Source: Gari tellinella
Taxonomy: Eukaryota; Mollusca; Bivalvia; Cardiida; Psammobiidae
Reading direction: 5' to 3'
DNA: 64,000 nt
NCBI GenBank assembly: GCA_922989275.2
Contig: OV277869.1
Location: forward strand, 21,772,189-21,836,188
A program made the translations under genes and the position numbers. The first letter of the stretch is position 1. Every line of letters starts with the position of its first letter. Under the pieces are notes generated by a model, which was given only the letters and a program-made list of their open reading frames with translations, did no database searches and was not told the origin of the DNA. This document shows positions 53,890 to 63,019 of the stretch, one piece after another.

Positions 53890-53924
53890 CTGAAAGAATA
53901 ACCATAGCGCAGTTTGGTATACAA

Positions 53925-54230
53925 CAACTCAACTCAAAATCTTTATTTCAGCTAATCTTTACAGATCATAGCCATAAACTTGGCGGTTATGTTAACGAGA
54001 AGAACATAGACACATGAGATACAGAAATATATAGGCAAATAATAAAATATTTTTTCGTTTCAAATCGTCAATGTGATAAAATCAATTGTATGTATTTCGT
54101 TTTTGTTTGTACATATTCTCTCAACTACCCTGTCAGCTTTGCCCGGAGAGATCACGGGCAGCCCGTGCACACACGCGGCTGACCAACATCTCCCGGCCAA
54201 CCCTGTCAGTTAGTTACACGAGGAGCAATT
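53925..54230 (-). repeat. LINE 3' tail
   Basis: Minus strand ends AATAAAGATTTTGAGTTGAG at 53931. Upstream are CGGGCAGCCCGTGCACAC and CCGGGAGATGTTGG-type GC-rich words unlike the surroundings. It begins 36 bp upstream of exon A. Confidence 0.45.
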
Positions 54231-54299
54231 ATGATATTGCTGTTTGATCATGGTTATATTTGTGATCAAGTAATTCTTTTGGATAGTTGACTCGACATA

Positions 54300-54620
54300 T
54301 ACAGTGTTCTCTCCAAACAACTGCCATTGCTGCAGGTCCATATACGGACAGATAATGTCTAACGCTTTTGCTGCTGCAATTTCGTCTGCTTTAAAATGTC
54401 GTATGCTGTTTTTCTGAAAGTTATATAAGTGGATAAGAATATATATAATCATGAGTGACAAACAGCTCAAATCCAGAACAGACGCGTCTGATCTTGATGA
54501 TTCAAGCTGTTTGTAAATGTAAGCCAATTCTTAATGTTCACTCCCTAAAACGACTCCCTCCAAACAACACACATAATCTTTGTCTCCCAGTGTGTGTCGT
54601 TGTAGAGAGGGAGCATTGTA
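54300..54620 (+). mobile_element. Family B MITE, complete (321 bp)
   Basis: TACAGTGTTCTCTCCAAACA, GCTGCTGCAATTTCGTCTGC, TGACAAACAGCTCAAATCCA, core centre shortened to GACGCGTCTG, TCGTTGTAGAGAGGGAGCAT. Confidence 0.85.
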
Positions 54621-54727
54621 CTGTAAATGAAAGGTTGCACTTTTCCGTTCGTTAACTCATTGTCCTTAAACAGAGGAGTAAATGGTATTAGGCTGCTATT
54701 TCAAAGACAGATTCTAGGTAAGCAGAT

Positions 54728-54930
54728 GTATCCGTGGCCTTGTGGTTGTAGTCACTGTGATTTACACTGTGACTTACAACCGCTATGCTCCTCACCGGTG
54801 TGGGTTCGAATCCCTTTCGGGTTTTCTTATGAGGGAAAGACTTCCAGCTAGCTTGTGGAATGTCGGAGTCGATTTGTGCCTGAAACAGGGCTTCAGAGGG
54901 ATTTATCCACCTGTAATTAGCAGGACTATT
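54728..54930 (+). mobile_element. tRNA-headed SINE with conserved-looking body
   Basis: CCGTGGCCTTGTGGTTGTAG is A-box-like; GTGGGTTCGAATCCCTTTCG holds a perfect B box. The tRNA-unrelated body includes AGACTTCCAGCTAGCTTGTG and GAATGTCGGAGTCG, which resembles central domains of molluscan SINEs. Confidence 0.75.
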
Positions 54931-54944
54931 AAGTAAGAAATGTC

Positions 54945-55036
54945 TATTAGTATTCTTTCCCGTATATTGTTTCCGATGGAAACAATAGCTTTTAAAAGCG
55001 TTTACTGGGACAGAATGGCGTGTTCTAAGCTGTACA
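54945..55036 (-). repeat. Family A MITE without the core
   Basis: TATTCTTTCCCGTATATTGT, then TTCCGATGGAAACAATAGC, GCGTTTACTGGGACAGAATG. Confidence 0.55.
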
Positions 55037-55093
55037 TGAAATGATTTCACTGTCGAATAAAGTACATGTGTTGTCCATTTATGGCTATTTGAC

Positions 55094-55319
55094 CCCTTCA
55101 CTGCCAAATTCTGAGCGAGAGTTTTATCCTTTCACCTTTTCATTGCCATCGGTTTCAATTTTATTGTCTAAAATGTCGTTTCAAAGATAAAAAGGCAGTA
55201 TGACGGAATAACATTTAAAACGAGTGTCAAACAGTTCGGATCCTGATCAGACGCGTAACGCGACGTCAGGATCAAACTATTTGCAAATGGGGTTTAAAGC
55301 GTCATTGAGAGCGAAAGGG
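55094..55319 (-). mobile_element. Family C MITE, complete
   Basis: CCCTTCACTGCCAAATTCTG, TTTCACCTTTTCATTGCC, GTCAAACAGTTCGGATCCTG, core centre GACGCGTAACGCGACG, CGTCATTGAGAGCGAAAGGG, and TTAA at the right end. Confidence 0.8.
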
Positions 55320-55324
55320 TTAAG

Positions 55325-55589
55325 CTTGTGTTTGGCAATGAATTGCAAAGCGACAATCAAAGCACACAACGATTCCGAAGGACACCTCTGATCTAGATAT
55401 ACATGTATATTGGTTGTATAGAGCAAGTGCACGATACAGAGACACGCTTTATTAAACAATATGTAAAATCATATATAGACTACAATTGTTTCACTTAGTA
55501 TGCCCTTTAACTTAAATAGACAACTCCAATGTCTAATTTAGTCTTGTCCATTATTACATAAAGTTGATATTAACAATAATATTATATTA
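55325..55589. other. Upstream sequence, no clear feature
   Basis: AT-rich; no candidate first exon of the receptor found. Confidence 0.35.
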
Positions 55590-58080
55590 ACAAGAGTTGT
55601 CAGAGAGACAACAAAGCTCGCCACCGGCACCTTTAGAAACTTAAAAGCACACTCAAGGTCATAGAGGTCATATATAAGCATTTTTGAAACATAAACGCAG
55701 ATTTCGAAACCTAAAACCTTTCGCGACCTTAGTTCAAGGTCAAGAACACTGGGCTAATTGTTTTGCATGCATGGAAAGGTCGTGTCCATATACACATTCA
55801 TGCCAAATATGAAAGAAATATCTCAGTGGATATATGAGTTAAAGAAATTTTTGAGAAACCTAAACGCAGACTTTGAAACCTAAACGCGGGTCCTAAGTTC
55901 AAGGTCAAGGTCAGAGGGCTCAAACATTTTGCATGCAAGGAAAGATCTTGTCCATATACACATGTAAACTGAATATGAAAGGAATATTTCAATGGACATA
56001 GGAGTAATAAAAATTTTGAGAAACCAAAACACAGATTTCGAAACTAAACATGGGCCCTAAGTTCAAAGTCAATGTCACAGGGGTCTAAATTTTGCTGTGC
56101 CTTGAAAGGTCTTGTCCATATACACACATAAACCAACTATGAAAGCAATACCTCAAGGGACATAGAAGTAAAAGGCATTTTTCAAAACCTAAACACAGGC
56201 CCTAAGTTCAAGGTCAAGGTCACAAGGGTCCAAATTTATCTGTGCATGGAAAGGTCTCGTCCATATACACACACATACCAACTATAAAATCAATACCTCA
56301 AAGGATATAGAAGTTAAATGCATTTTTCAAAACCTAAACGCAGATTTCGAAACCTAAACACAGGCTCTTAGTTCAAGGTCAAGGTCACACAGGTCTTAAT
56401 GTTTCTGTGCATCGAAAGGTCATGTCCATATACACATACATACCAACTATGAAAGCAATAACTCAAAGGACAGAGAAGTTAAAGGCATTTTTCTACACCT
56501 AAACACACATTTCGAAACCTAAACACAGGCCCTAAGTTCAAGGTCAAGGTCACACGGGTCTAAATTTTTCTTTGCATGTAAAAGTCTTGCCCATATACAC
56601 ATACATACCAACAATGAAAGCAATACCTCAAGGGACATAACAGTTAAAGGCATTTTTCGAAACCTAAACGCAGATTTGGAAACCTAAACGCAGGCCCTAA
56701 GTTCAAGGTCAAGGTCACAGGAGTCTAAATTTTTCTGAGCTTGGAAAGGTCTTGTCTACATACACATACCAACTATGAAATCAATACCTCAAGGGATATA
56801 GAAGTTAAAGGCATTTTTCAAAACATAAACGCAGATTTCGAAACCTAAACACAGGCCATAAGTTCAAGGTCAAGGTCACAGGGGTCAACAATTTTCTGTG
56901 CATGTAAAGGTCTTGTCCATATACACATACATACCAACTATGAAAGCAATACCTCAAAGGACATAGAAGTAAAAGGCATTTTTCGAAACTTAAACACAGA
57001 TTTCGAAACCTAAACACAGGCCCTAAGTTCAAGGTCAAGGTCTCACGGGTCAAATTCTTTCTTTGCATGTAAAGGTCTTGTCCATATACACATACATACC
57101 AACTATGAAAGCAATACCTCAAGGGACATAGAAGTTAAAGGCATTTTTCGAAACTTAAACACAGATTTCGAAACCTAAACGCAGGCCCTAAATTCAAGGT
57201 CAAGGTCACAGGGGTCAAACAATTTCTGTGCATGGAAAGGTCTTGTCCATATACACACACATACCAACTATGAAAGCAATACCTCAAGGGATATAGAAGT
57301 TAAAGGCATTTTTCGAAACCTAAACGCAGATTTCGAAACCTAAACGCAGGCGCTAAGTTCAAGGTCAAGGTCACAGGGGTCTAAATTTTTCTGAGCATGG
57401 AAAGGTCTTGTCTATATACACACACATACCGACTATGGAAGCAATACCTTAATGGATATAGAAGTTAAAGGCATTTTTCAATACCTAAACGCAGATTTCG
57501 AAACCTAAACGCAGGCCCTACGTTCAAGGTCAAGGTCACAGGGGTCTAAATTTTTCTGTGCATGCAAAGGTCTTGTCCATATACACACACATACCAACTA
57601 TTGAAGCAATACCTCAAGGGACATAGAAGTTAAAGGCATTTTTCGAAACTTAAACGCAGATTTCGAAACCTAAACGCAGGCCCTAAGTTCAAGGTCAATG
57701 TCACAGGGGTCATTATTTTTTTTTCTGTTCATGGAAAGGTCTTGTCCATATACACACACATACCAACTATGGAAGCAATACCTTAAGGGACATAGAATTT
57801 TTCGAAACCTAAACGCAGATTTCGAAACCTAAGTGCAGGCCCTTAGTTCAAGGTCAAGGTCACAGGGGTCCAAATTGTTCTGTGTATGGAAAGGTCTTGT
57901 CCATATACACACACATACCAACTATGAAAGCAATACCTCAAGGGACATAGAAGTTATAGACATTTTCTTAAAATTGTTTACGCCGTTCACGACGACGCCG
58001 ACGACAACGACGACAACGACGACGACTACACCGGGGGTATTGCAATAGCTCGTCATGTACTATGTACAGGCGAGCTAAAA
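55590..58080. mobile_element. Helentron/pearl-like element 3 with a 164-bp array
   Basis: 5' end AACAAGAGTTGTCAGAGAGA, then CAACAAAGCTCGCC. About 14 monomers of 164-166 bp follow. Then come (GACGAC/AAC)n at 57979-58027 and a 3' hairpin AGCTCGTCATGTACTATGTA...GGCGAGCT at 58047-58076, then AAAAAT. Termini agree with element 2 though the monomers are unrelated. Confidence 0.7.
55700..57966 (+). repeat. 164-bp tandem monomers (about 14)
   Basis: Each monomer has CAGATTTCGAAACCTAAACG, then AGTTCAAGGTCAAGGTCAC, CATGGAAAGGTCTTGTCC, and CATACCAACTATGAAAGC. The first two or three are the most diverged. TCAAGGTCA, a nuclear-receptor monomer-type site (SF-1/ERR consensus), recurs about every 164 bp. 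Confidence 0.85.
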
Positions 58081-58084
58081 ATGA

Positions 58085-58420
58085 AAAACACTTCAGATCC
58101 TGATCAAGGGGCTCTTGCTCAACGTCTATACTGTGTGCATTATAAAATAATGTACGGGTATGATTCACGGGAACACTTTTTTTGTCAATGGCGTGTGTAC
58201 TCGTCTCTAGGGTTCAATGTGTTAAAGAATGTGATTGCTTAACTCATTCACCCTTGAACTTAATAATGGACAATTCCAATTTCAAAATCTTTTTTGTCAG
58301 TTTTTGTCTATTTAGGGTTGATTTTAATAATATAATTTAAAATGACAAAGAGTGTAAACCCTGATCAAAGGGTCCCTTAAGGATTCTTCAGATCAGGGTC
58401 TACACTCTTTGCATTGGACA
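58085..58420. repeat. Two family F hairpins
   Basis: CAGATCCTGATCAAGGGGCT at 58090, and a fuller pair TGTAAACCCTGATCAAAGGG and CAGATCAGGGTCTACACTC at 58353-58411. Confidence 0.6.
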
Positions 58421-58641
58421 AGTGTAATCATCACATATACACTGTTTGTAAATGACAAAAATACTCGTTGCTAGGGTTGAATGTTTTAAAGTAAGATCCG
58501 TGTAAAGCAGAAAATTTCTGCAGGAAGAAAAGGAGGGGAGCTGTTGTTTAATTTGCATACAGAGTACACTATTAAATAAAGAATCCGGTAGATGGGGAAT
58601 ATTAAAAAATAGTGGATTGTCCGTCTTGTGCAAGTTATATG

Positions 58642-59226
58642 TACAGTGGAGAACAATTCATTTCTTTCATGATAACTCGTTTACGCTAAACTTATATTTC
58701 AATTTAAAACAGTTTTGAGCCAGATCAGACGCCGGATAACCCGGGGTCTGATCAGGCTCCGAACTGATTGCCACTCAGATTAAAACAAATATAGACATTT
58801 CAAACAATCTTACATTTCCACAATTTAGTGCATTTCGTAAATGGATGCGGTTTGCTTCTACAGTGCCCACTCCCTACAACGGCCCTCCCAACAACGACTC
58901 CCTCCTTTCACTAAGCCGGACAAGTATATCCAACCTATTTTACGACTGGAATGTCGTCTGCTTAAAGTTGTCGTCTGCTGTTTTTCTTAATGTTACATAA
59001 CATTTTGACAGAAAAAAACTGAATGGCGAGTGACAAACAGCTTGATTATAAAGCAGACGCCGCGTAACGCAACGACTGATCTGGAATCAAGCTTTTGCGA
59101 ATGTCCTTTCATACAACGACTCCCTTCGAACAACGCACACACTTTTTTGTTTCCCGTTGGGTATCGTTGTAGAGAGGGAGCGCTGTATTCCAACGGGAAA
59201 GAATAAAATTGTCTCTCTCCTCTGTA
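58642..59226 (+). repeat. Family A MITE split by family B
   Basis: TACAGTGGAGAACAATTCAT, dyad GCCGGATAACCCGGGG, GTAAATGGATGCGGTTTGC, family B, then AACGGGAAAGAATAAAATTG and CTCCTCTGTA. Confidence 0.85.
58859..59187 (+). mobile_element. Family B MITE, complete, inserted in family A
   Basis: TACAGTGCCCACTCCCTACA to GTAGAGAGGGAGCGCTGTA. Family A continues on both sides with TA duplicated, so ends and target site are secure. Core: CAAACAGCTTGATTATAAAG, dyad GCCGCGTAACGC, GGAATCAAGCTTTTGC. Confidence 0.9.
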
Positions 59227-59349
59227 TGAATATCCAAGTGTTAAAACCCGATTTGGACTGCAACAAGCGGTTGTATTTCAAACCCAGATGTCCAACTCAC
59301 ATAGTTTGATTCAAACCGGACGTCGAGCTATTCAATGTATTGCCAAGAA

Positions 59350-59430
59350 AAGACATTAGTCTTCCCCAATAAATGCGGGTTACCTGGCGCCTGATCTGGC
59401 TCCAAATTGTTTGCAGTGAAAATAATAGTT
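59350..59430 (-). repeat. Family A MITE, much reduced
   Basis: AAGACATTAGTCTTCCCCAA, GCGCCTGATCTGGCTCCAAA, TTGCAGTGAAAATAATAG. Confidence 0.55.
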
Positions 59431-59611
59431 CGGAACGGGTTGACAGTTGACGAGACTCCATAGAGTATAGAAATCGACCAACCTTGTCCCGATCACATTA
59501 TAGACTCTCTACCTTATTCTACTTTCGACATGAAGAACACTCCAAAGGACATGGCACTTTATTTTCTAACAAAAACATGTTACAATGTTGAACTTGACTA
59601 AAGGTAATTAT

Positions 59612-59750
59612 TAGCCCATTCACTCCCATTCAATCGCTGTCTTCAAATGTATTACATTATAATTTATTTTCAAATTGAATTATTTGCCATTTCTATCCAA
59701 ATTGGTACGAATGTTAAAACGTTTGGATTCTGATCAGACACAGGGATGAT
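59612..59750. repeat. Family C MITE, partial
   Basis: AGCCCATTCACTCCCATTCA, ACGTTTGGATTCTGATCAGA. Confidence 0.5.
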
Positions 59751-59824
59751 CGGTGACTTTTCTTGAAACAAACTCGTATTTTCCACGTTAATCAATGAAA
59801 AGGAAACAAATGGAAAGAGAGTAT

Positions 59825-60116
59825 GGGTTCCATTCGCTCATTAAGGCTAAATTAACTCCCGTTTTTCACAATAACGACGATAAAAGGTCGCTGAACTATT
59901 CAAAACTCAATACAGTGAAACCCCTCTAAATCAGACATGTGTTGGGACAGTATAAATTTCCGGTTTAAAGGGGTTCCATTCGCTCATTAAGGCTAAATTA
60001 ACTCCCGTTTTTCACAATAACGACGATAAAAGGTCGCTGAACTATTCAAAACTCAATACAGTGAAACCCCTCTAAATCAGACATGTGTTGGGACAGTATA
60101 AATTTCCGGTTTAAAG
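59825..60116 (+). repeat. 146-bp tandem duplication
   Basis: GGGTTCCATTCGCTCATTAA starts at 59825 and again at 59971. The two 146-bp copies read identical by eye, so the event is young. It includes one terminus of the family G element. Confidence 0.9.
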
Positions 60117-60404
60117 GGGTTTCGAGTTCAGAGGAGTTTTAACTCATTATCCTACATGTATATAGCTTGTTTCTAGTATGAAAGATAGCTGACATCTACT
60201 AGAATATAGGAATTATTGTAGATGATACATGTACACATTCATGAATGCATTTATTCAGTGTAGGAACAAACAAATTGCGTAAAAATGCGTATCTATGGTG
60301 TAATGGGTTAAGTTAAGAAGGGTTGGACACGGGGCCAAAGTTTTTGTCCGGTTTAGAGAAAATTCCAGTATTAAGGAGTTCCGGACTCGAGAGGTTCCCC
60401 TGTA
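60052..60404. mobile_element. Family G MITE (pogo/Tigger-like ends)
   Basis: TACAGTGAAACCCCTCTAAA at the left, CTCGAGAGGTTCCCCTGTA at the right, with GTTTAAAGGGGTTTCGAG and CCGGACTCGAGAGGTTCCCC inside. TA at both ends. Confidence 0.5.
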
Positions 60405-60740
60405 AAATATTTCTCTATTTGCCCTCTCTAAAGCTTGAAAAATAGAGTTATGTTCGGTAGTGCTTGTTTTGCAGACGTCGAACGACATTCATCACCATTC
60501 CAGTTTGACATTCCTTGGTTTTAGACAACCATTATAAGAGTACAATTAAGTTAGACTATTCGTCATCCTGCTATAACTACATCGGACATGAAGTTTTCTG
60601 TTCGGTGTTTAACTCTATCATTCGCCACATTTAATTGTCTGTTTAAACCATCTCGCAGGCAAAGTTTTTCACATGCACGTGGGCGAAGTTTTTGAAATGT
60701 TATACCATGCAGTTTAGGCATTTAGACTACAGTCGTCAAT
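60405..60740. other. Sequence without recognised feature
   Basis: No repeat and no convincing receptor first exon. Confidence 0.35.
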
Positions 60741-60749
60741 TATCTTTTG

Positions 60750-60840
60750 TACAGTGGAAAAACGCTATTCTTTCCTAATTAAACGCTGTCACCTGTCTTC
60801 AAAACTAGAAACATTGTATGGAATAAAGATTAACACATTC
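60750..60840. repeat. Family A left end joined to a family D right end
   Basis: TACAGTGGAAAAACGCTATT, CCTAATTAAACGC, then CACCTGTCTTCAAAACTAGA of family D. Confidence 0.5.
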
Positions 60841-60869
60841 AACACAGGCGAGGAGTGAACCTGTTGATA

Positions 60870-60950
60870 ATGCAAATAGTGTACACAATGGTCAGAGGGC
60901 TCCTGCAGGAGCCCCTGATCAGGTTCCACACTGTTTGTCATTTTGCAATT
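60870..60950. repeat. Family F hairpin
   Basis: TGTACACAATGGTCAGAGGG, GGCTCCTGCAGGAGCCCCTG, ATCAGGTTCCACACTGTTTG form a clear palindrome. Confidence 0.7.
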
Positions 60951-61292
60951 AACAGCATGTATTGTTAAAACGAACCATAAATAGACAAAACTGGACTTTT
61001 ATTAATTGGACATTGGAATCGTCCATTGAATATTTCAAGTTGAATAAGTACAATGTAACGAGAAACCGCCAAGGTCGGTATGGCCGGATTGTCTGCACTT
61101 TTGCTTTGTATATATATATATATAATATAGTTACCCATGGCATGTGATGATGACCTCACTACAACTGTATATGCCAAATTTGGTTGCTGTAGGACTTAAA
61201 TTTGACTAAAACTGACACTAACAAAAAGGTAAACCAAGACGCAAACGAAAATGTAAACCAAGAATTCTCTAAGTCATTGGACCTTGAAATCT

Positions 61293-61307
61293 AGGTCACA
61301 GTGACCT
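61293..61307. promoter_or_regulatory. Perfect inverted AGGTCA site (ERE-like), copy 1
   Basis: AGGTCACAGTGACCT, a 15-bp perfect palindrome identical to the classical oestrogen response element. It lies in a repeat monomer. Binding in this genome is not shown. Confidence 0.5.
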
Positions 61308-61471
61308 AGTTACCCATGGCATGTGATGATGACCTCACTACAACTGTATATGCCAAATTTGGTTGCTGTAGGACTTAAATTTGACTAAAACTGACACTAA
61401 CAAAAAGGTAAACCAAGACGCAAACGAAAAGATTAACCAAGAATTCTCTAAGTCATTGGACCTTGAAATCT

Positions 61472-61486
61472 AGGTCACAGTGACCT
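61472..61486. promoter_or_regulatory. Perfect inverted AGGTCA site (ERE-like), copy 2
   Basis: Same 15-bp palindrome one monomer (179 bp) later. Confidence 0.5.
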
Positions 61487-61861
61487 AGTTATCCATGGCA
61501 TGTGATGATGACCTCACTACAACTGTACATGCCAAATTCGGTTGCTGTAGGACTTACGCTTTGGCTAAAACTGACACTAACAAAAAGGTCAACCAAAGTG
61601 AGGACGGACGGACGGACAGACAGACGGACAGACGGACGGACGGCATTCGCCAATCTATAGACCGCATTTTCAATCCGGCCAACAATTAATTGGTTGGAGT
61701 TTTGGGGGAGAAATATTTATACGGTTTGGAAACTGTTTCGAAATTGTACTGCAACGGTCGAATCTAACATTGAAATAATGCGTGTCCCCCTCCCTAAGCT
61801 TATACTAAGCAAGTTGCCTGACTCTTGAGTATGAGAAATTAATTGAGCAGTAAACTAGTAT

Positions 61862-61945
61862 AAAAAATACCAGCTTGAAAGGCGGCGTCTGAGTAGGATA
61901 TCATTCTTTTGAAAATCTAGTCGCCCATGAGGGTGAAAGGGTTTA
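61862..61945 (-). repeat. Family C MITE, right half
   Basis: GGCGGCGTCTGAGTAGGATA, CGCCCATGAGGGTGAAAGGG. Confidence 0.55.
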
Positions 61946-61960
61946 AAGTAAGATGTCTGA

Positions 61961-62196
61961 TTACAGCGGAGATGCCGTTTATCTTTTCCGTTTAAACTCA
62001 AACGCACAATAAAATGCAGAAAATGACAACGTTTTGACATTTCTCACTATTCATTTTATTCTGAATGCCGAATAGTTTTGAACCAGAGCAGACGCCGGTA
62101 ACACGGCGTCTGATCTTGTTCCAAACTTCTTTCAATGGAAATAATATTTTAAGCGTAAACGCGTTTATTACGAAAGAATAATGTCTTCTCTAACAT
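61961..62196 (-). repeat. Family A MITE, near complete
   Basis: TTACAGCGGAGATGCCGTTT, CGTTTAAACTCAAACGC, dyad GCCGGTAACACGGCG, CGTAAACGCGTTTATTACG, ATGTCTTCTCTAACAT. Confidence 0.75.
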
Positions 62197-62497
62197 AAAC
62201 GATTTCCTATCGAAAGCAAGATGAAAGTAAAGCAGAAAGCACAAAATGAATGTTTCTGCGTTATTCTAATCTTGATTGAATACATTTAGCATGATATAAA
62301 ACATCGTGTTAATACACAATATTTAATAGCCGTTTCATCGGGATTTTGTTATAGGTCCAAATTGTGTAATTTACTTGCAATAAAATTATCATTCACACCA
62401 AAAGGTGCAATTTAAGTAAAGAATATCGTATAATTACTGCGCATGAAAAAACGCTGTTACACCTACATATATTTTCCCGCATTTCAGTAAAGACACT

Positions 62498-62600
62498 GAA
62501 GAGGGAACGATATTCTTTCCGAATAAAGGTGTTTTCAGGTTTGTTTTCCATCGCAATCAATTTGAAGCTCAAAATGCTGACTAGGTTCCACAATTTGCAC
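62498..62600 (+). repeat. Family A MITE, left half
   Basis: GAGGGAACGATATTCTTTCC, TTCCATCGCAATCAATTTGA. Confidence 0.45.
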
Positions 62601-62671
62601 CACTTTAATGAAGAAAAAAAAATCTATATTTTTTAGTTTAAACCGTTAAAACCTAGCCGCGCATATAGATA

Positions 62672-62897
62672 AAAAATGCGCAATCATTTCCCAAATAAAC
62701 GCGTTTAGGCAGAAACTATTATTCCCATTGCAAACTGATTGGAGCCAGATCAGACGCCGAGTAAAGTTTGGCACTCAGGTAAAAGTAAATAGTCTGAATT
62801 GTCAAAGTATGTTGTAACTTACATTATAATTTAATACAATGCGTTTTCGTTCCCTTTGCGGTTGAACGGGAAAGAATAACGTCGACTCCTCTGTAAT
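62672..62897 (+). repeat. Family A MITE, one core arm
   Basis: CCCAAATAAACGCGTTTAGG, CTGATTGGAGCCAGATCAGA, CGGTTGAACGGGAAAGAATA, ACGTCGACTCCTCTGTA. Confidence 0.7.
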
Positions 62898-62937
62898 ATA
62901 TGCGTCCTTTGCTTACACTCTACATGTGAATATTACC

Positions 62938-63016
62938 ATTGTCCTTTGCAAACAATAAATATCCAGAGCGGATTACTCTTATAGGAGTAATTTGATCAGG
63001 GTCTGTACTATGTCAT
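62938..63016. repeat. Family F hairpin, partial
   Basis: CAATAAATATCCAGAGCGGA and ATTTGATCAGGGTCTGTACT. Confidence 0.4.
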
Positions 63017-63019
63017 GAG

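Larger units (their letters stand above)
61099..61690 (+). mobile_element. Pearl-like element 4 (179-bp monomers and ACGG repeat)
   Basis: After a (TA)n run, 2.6 monomers of 179 bp start near 61132, 61311 and 61490 (TACCCATGGCATGTGATGAT). They are followed by (GGAC)n/(ACGG)n at 61603-61643 and a unique 3' flank, GCATTCGCCAATCTATAGAC. The order monomer array, tetranucleotide repeat, tail is that of bivalve pearl elements. Confidence 0.7.

Noticed and set aside
55700..57966. CRISPR array or satellite gene cluster
   Set aside because: Monomers are continuous 164-bp repeats with no unique spacers; flanking termini show a mobile element.
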